64,000 nt of DNA from Alteromonas sp. CI.11.F.A3 (GTDB lineage: Bacteria; Pseudomonadota; Gammaproteobacteria; Enterobacterales; Alteromonadaceae): the NCBI RefSeq assembly GCF_032925565.1, contig NZ_CP136708.1, positions 1,116,001 to 1,180,000 of the forward strand. The letters run 5' to 3'. Position numbers and translations under genes: made by a program. The notes under the pieces were generated by a model, which had not been told where the DNA came from, searched no databases, and was given only the letters and a program-made list of their open reading frames with translations. Positions 47,301-59,926 of the stretch are shown piece after piece (within the stretch, counting starts at the first letter, position 1; every line of letters begins with the position of its first letter).

Positions 47301-47501
47301 ATATTTGGTGAAGGGGTTACGTGGTCTGAGCCTGCAGAAGGGGATGTTGTCGCTGGGCCAGATGCAACTCCCACATCAAGTTATGAAGTACCTTACGACT
47401 ATGAACTTGATAACGCAGATGTTGTGAAGCAGCGTGTTATTAACCACGCTGGCGTAGGTAAGATTACCCAAGATGCGAGTGCTATCCCAGACATAAACTA
47501 A
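41364..47501 (+). CDS. Giant lipoprotein: pectin methylesterase (CE8) plus pectate lyase (PL1)
   Basis: A 2045-residue surface lipoprotein; lipobox ISAC with C19. After an N-terminal module (about 38-330, PVSGLGYTS...GEQLSFHIGDL) come three related repeats of unknown family (about 347-533, 571-727, 732-898), each with YVDNNT and FxxGN signatures. Then follow a laminin-G/concanavalin-like domain (about 910-1115), two Ig-like domains (about 1120-1350), a CE8 pectinesterase (about 1356-1700: FRTVQGALNHI, SEQDTLLLKG, GNVDFIWGYVD with the catalytic Asp), and a PL1 lyase (about 1723-2045: NIWIDHNELY, ESRLPLFRYG). De-esterification followed by cleavage could occur on one chain. ATG 41364 is preferred over TTG 41355, with GGAG 10 nt upstream. 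Confidence 0.88.
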   Translation: MKLTKIAALVGGVILISACGEKSSTNVTLPPDPALTGVFVDSPVSGLGYTSASVPNDITNASGEFSYFRGEQLSFHIGDLIFPEAPASSVISPLDLFATDNPFNQSVVNTIRLLQSLDIDGDASNGITLSDSAANVAVATLDDGQSLGDFFNQSDTDFAADVEVWLGSAGGASNTLVDKATAVTHFVNYLETDLGTLFPNTFDVTKFTGDIYAPNTEGRTVSQATYTFTPSDETNLAGGFVRVHGEANVTGTYTFSFGRKVITLNYDDQTEHLISRAYNTVNDVYSLCLVAGEEATSTALALHVESCLAKDDPSAYLFAFTLAQADAQRVKLEEAANAIQAALEENFDTDTDTFFSSSYKRLNDEPDAGALYYVTGGSPLVDASTGQLTLEGDRFSIGNAAQNPGANTSASNTVGSGIYNLSEGFTISFDVISHNSGGSFSLYVDNNTTGQDNSVHGAASKFVSEGLADGAIVAGERFTYTYEPGDDIGGGDPAAPDAKILDSTVTNSFFQLRTDSSATITIDNLKIETIADAVEPPPPSEPDPTEPDEPVIIPSVSLPLSFSFAGESEDIFSTNFAAIENQAGEQVPMLNITGGSVTQIATGIELDGGRFTLGNTEPGVISSPDDTSSTGALDLSRPYMVVFDVVSTEDTEGDNNFQIYVDNNTSGSANSHLGSDSRFFNEPVVDLVAGTTMTVEGQVATPNSYLQFRTESGSVVVIDNIHIEYIEANVLLDETFETDIDTFFSAEYKATDAATTPFYSVTGGGSGITITDGELSMDSARFTLGNTTPETDTTAEDTTTTGVLDLSREYTISMDVIAIEDAEANNNFQLYVDNNTSSSGKSIHGSDSKFYSELITSLIPGQRLTIEGLIATPTSFIQMRTESGGKVVIDNVVIAYVGDAPNTSQFSCDSEPELYFCDDFAEGSLDNLTLIADDAGNNGPQGVFDILDDNGNNVLRYTAGGEGGEILLVKETALGGLPESGNYYVEARIRPRQNSTTRNKQLFLMGRYDSAGNWYAGGLNVQNSSSSTQVEVAISTDGSIARPVQKKSPILLGEKEETDGTWYRVRFEMDGETLTVYLDGENMGSTVDSTYNATGLIGIFTNNRSFEIDDLKVGNPSIKPIQLTLDYKEPNWETTTSNDPLFIYVTAVQDDGITEDTFTVTTSDANVVTIVQDGPLVTLTPAAEGNAIVTITSGSDPTLVKLITVTVEEGFTMPTAAYGDLSADTIPSAGNQNAYVDTLLTLTFDDTPTLGSSGEVRIYSAADDTLVDVVNVAGDTDYIGFKGQERQRKVNYRPVYIKGSSIVIKPHTNALEYGHSYYVSIGDNVLTSGTLNGETFVGLGKDANWAFSTREAAPSGNSIVVDDDAEADFRTVQGALNHIMQNIPVDTPSTVTIREGEYQEMLFLRGSNKVTLQGESRDNTLVYYDNFESFNSGSGKSEAPSTGTPSGGRSVFLIEGVDDLTFNNFTLKNSHIRSNAYSNQAETLYFNSDAGRLTAVRMNFVSEQDTLLLKGFSWFYQSLVAGNVDFIWGYVDTALFEESEIRTIGDSKNGDPEEDTAGGYILQARVPEITNKGFIFLNNQFTNGPGPIGNGVLDNSTYIARSGGSASYFDNVTLINNRLDTHIATTGWAGEGVRDQPAPNPSPATSTAGWREYGSMDINGNPLDLSAREFVYILSDSEVAALTNRSDIFSHYNNGEGWAPQAPDVPEVAPAPTLTASGFAQYSFDLTGGAGGTVVTVDNGLDLKAALENASAANTPVTVYIDGTITDANSGGTGAAIEIRDMNDVSIIGVANRGEFDGIGILIKRANNVIIRNLRIHHVLTEGKDAISIEGDNDGSSTSNIWIDHNELYSTLAVDKDFYDGLVDSKRGAKNITISYNYLHDHWKASLHGHTETDTASANTERLITFHHNRFENIESRLPLFRYGHGHLYNNYYNQISSTAINSRIGAELQVENNVFENTKNPIVSFYSEVIGYWNTSGNIFGEGVTWSEPAEGDVVAGPDATPTSSYEVPYDYELDNADVVKQRVINHAGVGKITQDASAIPDIN

Positions 47502-47524
47502 TACGCAACGGGAAAAATTAGTTC

Positions 47525-47558
47525 AAAGCGCTATTATTGAGAAGATAATGGCGCTTTT
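47525..47558 (+). terminator. Terminator at the end of the pectin locus
   Basis: Stem AAAGCGCTATTAT / ATAATGGCGCTTT with one mismatch and a 7-nt loop, followed by only four T. It ends the receptor-lipoprotein transcription unit. Confidence 0.65.
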
Positions 47559-47622
47559 GATTATCAGAAAAATATCTTAAAGCGCACGTCTATAAGGTAT
47601 TATTTTTTGCGTATTAATGGCT

Positions 47623-47847
47623 TCACTCCTCCTCTTTCGAATACTGAAATACCTCATTAAACGGCTTATTAAATACCAAAGCAATTTTGAAGGCGACTTC
47701 AAGGGAAGGGGAGTATTTTCCTTTTTCAATTGCCATGATAGTTTGTCGCGTAACGCCCACCTTTGACGCTAGTTCTTGTTGAGTCATTTCATTTGAGAGA
47801 AAGCGTAAGGTTCTTATATTGTTGATAATTGTGTATTTATCAACCAT
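47623..47847 (-). CDS. Small XRE/HTH_3 transcriptional regulator
   Basis: A 74-residue stand-alone Cro/CI-type helix-turn-helix protein (TQQELASKVGVTRQTIMAIEKGKYSPSLEVAFKIALVF), of the YozG/YgzD-like type usually paired with a membrane protein. ATG 47847 overlaps the stop of the upstream membrane gene (TAATG), so translation is coupled. A TTG 18 bp further upstream is less likely. It probably autoregulates the pair. Confidence 0.85.
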   Translation of the reverse strand: MVDKYTIINNIRTLRFLSNEMTQQELASKVGVTRQTIMAIEKGKYSPSLEVAFKIALVFNKPFNEVFQYSKEEE

Positions 47848-48314
47848 TAACTTTCTTTCCGGCAATAGTAAATCTCAGTACCGAAGCGAGTTACTTCCGA
47901 TAGCCAAAAAATAAGGACTAATTTTAGCTCGATAGGTGCAAGAGCATAATTGGTGTAGTTATTTTGCGCTTCAAAGTCGATGTTACTGTTGATCATGTGC
48001 TGTATCACGCAGCTCACGATACCAACTGACAGTACCCAGTAACCCGCATTGTTCGCGGTAAGTCGATGAAAACGCTCTCGTTCATCCTCAGGTGTGTTGG
48101 CGTCTTCTTGCTGGCTCATGGCTAACGCAATATGCAAAGCTACCTCTAAGATAATGAAGGCAATAGTAATTCGCACGATGAGGGCGGTAGTGTCACTAGG
48201 GCTAATATTTGGTTGCAAAAATATAAGTGCATATACGCTATCTCCATAAATAGAGGCGATCACCGCAGATACTAACAAAGACACCCACAAACTTTTCTCT
48301 CTGAACGAAATCAT
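47847..48314 (-). CDS. Four-TM membrane protein paired with an XRE regulator
   Basis: A 155-residue membrane protein with four hydrophobic segments (about 10-30, 42-65, 90-110, 128-146) and a charged cytoplasmic loop (SQQEDANTPEDERERFHRL, about 68-86). I do not recognise a named family, but small membrane proteins of this form next to compact XRE regulators are widespread. First gene of the pair. Confidence 0.7.
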   Translation of the reverse strand: MISFREKSLWVSLLVSAVIASIYGDSVYALIFLQPNISPSDTTALIVRITIAFIILEVALHIALAMSQQEDANTPEDERERFHRLTANNAGYWVLSVGIVSCVIQHMINSNIDFEAQNNYTNYALAPIELKLVLIFWLSEVTRFGTEIYYCRKES

Positions 48315-48363
48315 TATCTTTCTCCATGCCCTAATAATGGTGATTAAATTTTACTTTGTGTAT

Positions 48364-48390
48364 GTTAAATTTAACTCAATGTTAAATATA
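48364..48390. promoter_or_regulatory. Candidate operator of the membrane/XRE pair
   Basis: Perfect 12-bp palindrome GTTAAATTTAAC (48364-48375) followed by a half copy GTTAAATATA (48381-48390), 50-76 bp ahead of the membrane gene start. Position and symmetry fit autoregulation by the XRE protein. Confidence 0.45.
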
Positions 48391-48498
48391 CTATACATTT
48401 GAGCTTGTAGAAAGCTAGCAGTAGGTTGTTACAAAGTATGTTATAGGTGAAGGCGCCCAGAGCGGATTTATTTGAAGGTTTAGATATATTGGCCACAA

Positions 48499-48522
48499 AA
48501 AAGCTCGCCTTAGCGAGCTTTT
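48499..48522. terminator. Terminator of the gltBD operon
   Basis: Perfect stem AAAAGCTCGC / GCGAGCTTTT with a CTTA loop. On the minus strand a T run follows; it lies 67 bp after the gltD stop. Confidence 0.85.
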
Positions 48523-48588
48523 AAATAGATTACATGCGGCGGGGCATGGTTAACGTGCCGTTTTACACGTCGATATTAAACGCTAATA

Positions 48589-54485
<5,897 letters not shown>

Positions 54486-55135
54486 CTCTTAACTCCTTCA
54501 ACCTTTGACTGGGGCAAGGTGTGCGTTGCGTGTAGATGCGCCTAGGTATTGCGTATCACAACATTGTTCAGACGTCTTTTGTCGAGCTGGCACTATTACC
54601 GCTCTATGCGCCTTTTCTTGTCGTTATTTATTATTAGAGGATTCCAGTCGTGTTCCGCATTTTTATGCATTATTGCTTTGCGGGGCGTACAAAATACCTA
54701 TATTGATATGTAAAATCAAACGCTAAAACAGGGGGTATAACAAAGATTTAGCATATAGTTTAAAATCTTCACTATTTTCATAGTGTTAAACTTATAAATT
54801 CATCTTTGTAATAAATTTGTTATAACCCGATATATCGTCTTATTGGTAGGCAATGTAATTATAGCAAGTATCATTAAATCACCAATAATGAATAAAAATT
54901 CACATAGAGGAGTTTAATATCTAGTCAAGGGCGTGTTTGCTGTATTTTTATGTAGTTGTAAAGCCTTTATTACACGATACCAGAATCACAATGCGTTGTA
55001 CAAAAAATGCACCGTGTAATCAAGATTCATTTTGCCGCGCCATTGCTCATCAAGCGCGTCGGACCTCGTGAGCATTTCCGTAACGCATAAAGCCTGATAG
55101 GATATGCTGAAAATAATCCTAACAATAAGTCGTTC
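54486..55135. other. 650-bp divergent gap between gltB and arcB
   Basis: The AT-rich region between the gltBD operon (-) and arcB (+) must hold both promoters. I see no convincing small gene, RNA, terminator or repeat. A purine run AGAGGAG at 54905 is not followed by a usable start codon. Confidence 0.4.
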
Positions 55136-57493
55136 ATGCATTCAGATTCTCCAAATGACTCTTGGGCTATTCGCTTTGCACAATTTGTGCAGCGCTTCGG
55201 TACGCTTAAGTTAAGTATTCTGTTCGTGGTGCTGTCGCTGGTTTTCACACTTGGTGGCTCTTACGTCATTCGCGTAAGCATGGGCAGTGCGGTACAACCT
55301 GATGACTTTATCAGCGCGGTTATCCTCACCATGCTTTCGGCACCTTGGGTGCTGTACTTTTTTAGCGAGCTGATAAAACAGTTAGAAAATTCACGTACCA
55401 ATCTTAAAGAAGTGGTGAGCCAATTAGAGCGCTTGCGAGAAGAAGATGTTTTTCTTAACCGTGAACTGCAAACTAATATTCGCCAATTAAATCACGAAAT
55501 TGAGCAGCGTAAATTAGCGCAAGAAGAGCGTGAAGCCTTATTTAAAGACTTAGAGCGTGAAATTCAGGATAAATCTGAACAAGAAGCGCAAGCCCGTCGT
55601 TTATCTACCTTGCTTCGCTCAATTATTGATGCCTCGCCAGATCTTATTTACTACCGAAACGAAGAAGGGCGCTTTGCTGGTTGCAACCGTATAGCAGAAC
55701 TCATGACCGGTAAAACAGAGCAGGAGCTGTTGGGCTTAACCCCTACCGATGTTTATGAAGAAGACTTGGCACGCCAAATTGTTGCCAGTGATCACGAAGT
55801 ACTAGAAACAAACGCCAGTATTACCGAAGAGTTATGGCTACGCTTTGCCGATGGCCGCCGCCGCTACTTCGAAATGAAGCGGGTTCCATTCTTCGATAAA
55901 GAAGGCAACCGTTTAGGCTTGCTATCATTTGGTCGAGACATGACTGAACGTAAACAAGCAGAAAATGCAGCAGCGAAAGCCAGTACCGATAAAACGCGCT
56001 TTATCGCCACGATTAGCCACGAGCTACGTACGCCGCTAAACGGTATTGTTGGCTTAAGTAGAATGCTGCGCGATACCGAATTAAGTGAAGAGCAATTTAG
56101 CTGGGTAAGTACCATTTATGCCAGTGCTATCACGCTAGGTAATATCTTCAACGATATTATCGACCTTGATAAGCTAGATAGAGACAAAGTTGAACTGAGC
56201 TTGAAGACCGTATCGCTTCGAGATTTTACCGAAGAGCTAAGCAGTATTATTCGACTGTTAGCCGGTGATAAACAGCTAGAACTTAAAACGACAATTAAAG
56301 AACCTCTTCCAAGGTTGGTTGAAGTAGACGGTACGCGCTTGCGCCAAATTTTGTGGAATATCCTGTTTAACGCAGTGAAGTTTACCCAAAAAGGTCACGT
56401 AAGTTTATCGATTGAAGCCACCAAACCTGAAAATGACTTAGCGTTCGTCACCTTTGTGATTGAAGATACTGGGGTAGGAATACCTGAAGAAGAGATAGAA
56501 AAAATCTTCGCCATGTATTATCAAGTTGACCACCCTGATCATCAATCAGCCACGGGTACCGGTATTGGTTTGGCTATTTGTAAGCAAATGGTCGATTTAA
56601 TGAAGGGGAATATCAAGGTTACCAGTGTGGTAGGTAAAGGTACGCGCTTTGAAATAGAGCTACCGGTAGAAATATCGAAAAAGCCTATGCAAGTGGCGCA
56701 GCTTCAAGTTACCGATTTGAATATTCTGTTGGTAGAAGATATTGAGCTTAACGTGATGGTTGCCAAAGCCTTACTTGAAAAAATGGGGCAAAAGGTGGAT
56801 GTGGCCATGACAGGGCAAGAAGCTATTGATAAAGCCCGCGAGAATCAATACGACTTAATACTGTTAGACATTCAATTACCTGATATGACCGGCTTCGACG
56901 TGGCCAGTACGCTGCATGAAGAAGACTTAGTGATGCAAACGCCTATTGTGGCACTTACTGCAAATGTGATTAAAAAGCGGGAAGAGTATTTGCAGAACGG
57001 CATGGACGATATTATTGCCAAGCCCATTAAGAAGTCTCGTGTGATTGAGGTGTTTAACGAGTTATTCCATGCGCCACCTGCACCGTTAGAAGTTGAAGGG
57101 CAGGTAGAGCGCCCACCAGAGCCTAGCAAAATATTAAGTAACATTTTAGATATGGACTTGCTCCAGATGTTAGTGGATACAATAGGCGATGACATGGTGC
57201 GGGCAAGCGTTAAAGTGTTTCAGGAAAAAATGCCTGAATACATGGAAATTTTGCAGTTAAGCCTAAGTGCCGATGAAAAATCTGAAGTGTGCTCACAAGC
57301 ACACAAGATTAAAGGCGCGGCAGGCTCTGTAGGGCTTGCACGTGTACAGCGTATTGCTAATCAAATCCAACAGGGTGACCACCCTACGTGGTGGCAGAAC
57401 GTCCACGATTGGGTTGAAGAGTTGCAAATGGCCGTTCAGCACGATATGAAAGCCTTACAAGAGTGGCTTAATCAGCAGCGGGTAGACGATTAA
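55136..57493 (+). CDS. arcB: ArcB-type hybrid histidine kinase (aerobic respiration control sensor)
   Basis: A 785-residue tripartite kinase like E. coli ArcB. It has two membrane segments (about 24-46 and 58-80), a coiled coil (85-155), a PAS domain (about 158-272), HisKA with H295 (TISHELRTPLNG), and HATPase_c (DGTRLRQILWN, DTGVGIP, GTGIGLA). The receiver has D578 (LLDIQLPDM) and the Hpt domain H723 (AHKIKGAAGSVG). It would relay phosphate to ArcA under low oxygen. Of the two PAS cysteines that sense quinone redox state in E. coli (C180, C241), the first is kept as C183 and the second is Tyr (Y244). It lies next to gltBD. Confidence 0.93.
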   Translation: MHSDSPNDSWAIRFAQFVQRFGTLKLSILFVVLSLVFTLGGSYVIRVSMGSAVQPDDFISAVILTMLSAPWVLYFFSELIKQLENSRTNLKEVVSQLERLREEDVFLNRELQTNIRQLNHEIEQRKLAQEEREALFKDLEREIQDKSEQEAQARRLSTLLRSIIDASPDLIYYRNEEGRFAGCNRIAELMTGKTEQELLGLTPTDVYEEDLARQIVASDHEVLETNASITEELWLRFADGRRRYFEMKRVPFFDKEGNRLGLLSFGRDMTERKQAENAAAKASTDKTRFIATISHELRTPLNGIVGLSRMLRDTELSEEQFSWVSTIYASAITLGNIFNDIIDLDKLDRDKVELSLKTVSLRDFTEELSSIIRLLAGDKQLELKTTIKEPLPRLVEVDGTRLRQILWNILFNAVKFTQKGHVSLSIEATKPENDLAFVTFVIEDTGVGIPEEEIEKIFAMYYQVDHPDHQSATGTGIGLAICKQMVDLMKGNIKVTSVVGKGTRFEIELPVEISKKPMQVAQLQVTDLNILLVEDIELNVMVAKALLEKMGQKVDVAMTGQEAIDKARENQYDLILLDIQLPDMTGFDVASTLHEEDLVMQTPIVALTANVIKKREEYLQNGMDDIIAKPIKKSRVIEVFNELFHAPPAPLEVEGQVERPPEPSKILSNILDMDLLQMLVDTIGDDMVRASVKVFQEKMPEYMEILQLSLSADEKSEVCSQAHKIKGAAGSVGLARVQRIANQIQQGDHPTWWQNVHDWVEELQMAVQHDMKALQEWLNQQRVDD

Positions 57494-57503
57494 ATCGTTT
57501 AAC

Positions 57504-57534
57504 AAAAAACGGGGCTGATTAAGCCCCGTTTTTA
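57504..57534 (+). terminator. Rho-independent terminator of arcB
   Basis: Stem AAAAACGGGGCT / AGCCCCGTTTTT with a 5-nt loop and a T run, 12 bp after the stop. Confidence 0.92.
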
Positions 57535-57574
57535 TTTGGAAGTCGATTTCGCTAGTTTACAAGGGGTAGACGTA

Positions 57575-58153
57575 ATGACAATGGGCACCGACAACGAGAC
57601 GTTTAGCAATGCTCAGCTAAACGCTGTAACAACTAATGAGCACAAGACTGCATCAGACATACCGCAACTTAACGAACTTAATTTAGAAGCTATTTCTCCG
57701 CGTTACCGCGTTATTAATATCTCATTGGCTTTTGGCATAGCGTTTGTTTTAATCATGGTTGCAAGCGCATTACGTTATCAGTCTTTCTTTATGCTGCCCG
57801 AACCTCTAGCCATAGCGTATCCATACATTATTATAGGAATTTGTGTATTGGGTTGTTTATGGGCGACCTATCATTTCTTTGCCGATCCGCTTATTAAATA
57901 TGCCCTACGTGAACAAGACCTAAGCTTGCAGTCAGGCTTAATATTTAGGTCGTTGTCTTGCCAACCTATATTGCGTGTTCAACACGTTGAATTGAAAAGA
58001 GGGCCGCTAGCCCGATTAGCGGGGTTAGCTTCTTTGCAGGTATTTTCAGCTGGTGGCGCCACCCACACATTTGAAATTCCAGGTATAGAGGTGGAAGTGG
58101 CCGAGCGATTAAGGCAGTTCATTCTCGATCATAAAGATGTGAGTGCAAAATAG
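57575..58153 (+). CDS. PH (bPH2) domain membrane protein, YdbS-like
   Basis: A 192-residue protein with two membrane helices (about 48-68 and 80-102) and one bacterial PH domain after them (ALREQDLSLQSGLIFRSLSCQPILRVQHVELKRGPLARLAGLASLQVFSAG shows the bPH2 pattern). ATG 57575 is chosen because AAGGGG stands 9 nt upstream; a TTG at 57536 lies against the arcB terminator. Its stop overlaps the GTG of the next gene (TAGTG). The pair resembles YdbS-YdbT, membrane proteins of unclear function, with an envelope role suspected. Confidence 0.78.
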   Translation: MTMGTDNETFSNAQLNAVTTNEHKTASDIPQLNELNLEAISPRYRVINISLAFGIAFVLIMVASALRYQSFFMLPEPLAIAYPYIIIGICVLGCLWATYHFFADPLIKYALREQDLSLQSGLIFRSLSCQPILRVQHVELKRGPLARLAGLASLQVFSAGGATHTFEIPGIEVEVAERLRQFILDHKDVSAK

Positions 58154-59823
58154 TGGCTTCCCCCGAAGTAGACACAGCGAAGCCTTCCGAAAGCAGGGCG
58201 GGAGGGCAAGCCGTCAAGGTGGACACCGGCGAAAACTGGCGAAGACTTTCACCCATCGCCATTGCGTATTTCACCCTTCGCAGCATTAAAAATATGGCGC
58301 AAGGCGCTATTTATGCCGTACCCGCCATTGCCGTAACGGCCAATATTACCGATAACATTCAATCGCCAAACACCCTATTAGGTATTGCGGCTATTCTCAT
58401 TATTTTCTTTTCAAGCGGTGTTGTTAGCTTCTTTATGTACCGCTTTAGAGTAAACAATCAGCACGTTGAAATTCACAGTGGGGTGTTTTCAAGAAGTTAT
58501 ACTAATCTGCCTTTTTGGCGCATTCAGAATGTAAAAATTGAATTACCTTTCTACTACCGACCGTTCGGTTTTGCACTGGTGATACTTGATACCGCGGGAA
58601 GTGCCGGAGAAGAGGCCAAAATAGTTGCCGTTCCTTTGGCCTATGCCCATGCGCTAAGAAAGCAGGTACTAGCCGAGCATCAAGACCACAAGTTTGTAGA
58701 AGACAGCGAGGACAGTTCTCATACAAATCACGGCACTGCAGTTGCCAATGCTTATAGCGCTATTAATAGTGCGGTTAATGGCGATCAAGGCAAGCGTTAT
58801 TCACAGACCAATGGAGATGGCGAAACCGTACTCAACAGGCGCTCTATCACCGATATTGTCATTCACGGCATTACCAACAACCGAGTATGGATTTTGTTAG
58901 GCGCCGCAGCCCCTTTTTACGACAATGCCTTTGGCTATCTATCGGAATGGTTGGCTGAAAAGGGCTTGCAGCTAAACCAGCTGGTTGGTGAGCAAACCAT
59001 AGCCTGGTGGCAGTTTGGTTTGTACGCCTTTGTCATGCTGATGATGGCTATGGCAATAGTGGCACTTATTAGTATCGGCGGCGCGTTATTTACCTTTTAC
59101 GACTATACGTTATCTCGTCAGCATGACAGGTACATCCGTAGAAGTGGTTTATTGAACAAACAAGAAGTGAGTATGCGGGCATCTCGCATTCAGGTTATCT
59201 CGGCAAAGCAAGATTGGTTAGACAGAATGCTTAAGCGCGTGAACTTGTATTTCGAGCAAAACGCATCAATTGGGCACAGTACCAATGAGCTAATGTCGCC
59301 AAACCGGCTTATTGTACCTTCTGTTACCGAAGACGAAGCGGATGAATTAAGCCAAGAGGTCATGCCGCAGAGTAAAATTCGCCGTAGCGATTACCAGCCC
59401 ATTAGCAAGCGGTATATTTTACATTGGGTTATCGCCGGGCTTTCTATTCCTTTCGTGGTAGGTACTGGATTTGGTATCTATATAGAGCATTTAGATATTA
59501 CCGCAGGCGTCACCTTTGTTAGCGCAGTACTGCTGGGTGTTATTGCGCTTAGATGGTGGCGCTGGGGCGTGGCAAGTGATGATAAATACATTTATGTAAG
59601 GCGAGGGCGCATAGGCGTGGATTATTTATGCTTCGAACCCTACAAAGTTCAGCAGGTGGTGGTAAAGCAAAGTGTATTTATGAAAAGGCGAAAGCTGGCA
59701 ACGGTGCAGTTTGTATTAGCATCTGGCGCTATTTCAGTCCCGTTTTTACCTGAAAATTATGCGAATGAATTGGCGAATAATGTGTTGTTTGAAGTGGAAT
59801 CGAAACGAAAATCTTGGATGTAG
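58153..59823 (+). CDS. Multi-PH-domain membrane protein, YdbT-like
   Basis: A 556-residue membrane protein with three PH-like (bPH2) units, each following a pair of helices. Their cores read VEIHSGVFSRSYTNLPFWRIQNVKIE, RYIRRSGLLNKQEVSMRASRIQVISAKQ and YIYVRRGRIGVDYLCFEPYKVQQVVVKQ. Helix pairs occur near 55-95, 230-320 and 415-465. The GTG start overlaps the upstream stop, so the two are coupled and probably form one complex. Function unknown. Confidence 0.78.
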   Translation: MASPEVDTAKPSESRAGGQAVKVDTGENWRRLSPIAIAYFTLRSIKNMAQGAIYAVPAIAVTANITDNIQSPNTLLGIAAILIIFFSSGVVSFFMYRFRVNNQHVEIHSGVFSRSYTNLPFWRIQNVKIELPFYYRPFGFALVILDTAGSAGEEAKIVAVPLAYAHALRKQVLAEHQDHKFVEDSEDSSHTNHGTAVANAYSAINSAVNGDQGKRYSQTNGDGETVLNRRSITDIVIHGITNNRVWILLGAAAPFYDNAFGYLSEWLAEKGLQLNQLVGEQTIAWWQFGLYAFVMLMMAMAIVALISIGGALFTFYDYTLSRQHDRYIRRSGLLNKQEVSMRASRIQVISAKQDWLDRMLKRVNLYFEQNASIGHSTNELMSPNRLIVPSVTEDEADELSQEVMPQSKIRRSDYQPISKRYILHWVIAGLSIPFVVGTGFGIYIEHLDITAGVTFVSAVLLGVIALRWWRWGVASDDKYIYVRRGRIGVDYLCFEPYKVQQVVVKQSVFMKRRKLATVQFVLASGAISVPFLPENYANELANNVLFEVESKRKSWM

Positions 59824-59848
59824 CGGCAACGTTGTTAAAAAGCTAAGT

Positions 59849-59903
59849 GCCGCGGCACCCAAGGTATTAAAGTGTGCCGCTGCATCCAAGGTATTAAAAA
59901 GTG
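59849..59903. repeat. Tandem duplication of 27/28 bp
   Basis: Two adjacent units (59849-59875 and 59876-59903) share GCCGC-GCA-CCAAGGTATTAAA with a few changes. They lie between the YdbT-like gene and the convergent isomerase gene. No function seen. Confidence 0.75.
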
Positions 59904-59926
59904 ATAATGCTACTATCAGCTATCTA

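Noticed and set aside
54505..54726. Open frame of 73 codons ahead of gltB
   Set aside because: Starts inside the gltB leader, cysteine- and arginine-rich low-complexity-like reading, no ribosome site; probably chance.
57536..57574. TTG start of the YdbS-like gene
   Set aside because: It lies against the arcB terminator; ATG 57575 has AAGGGG at proper spacing.
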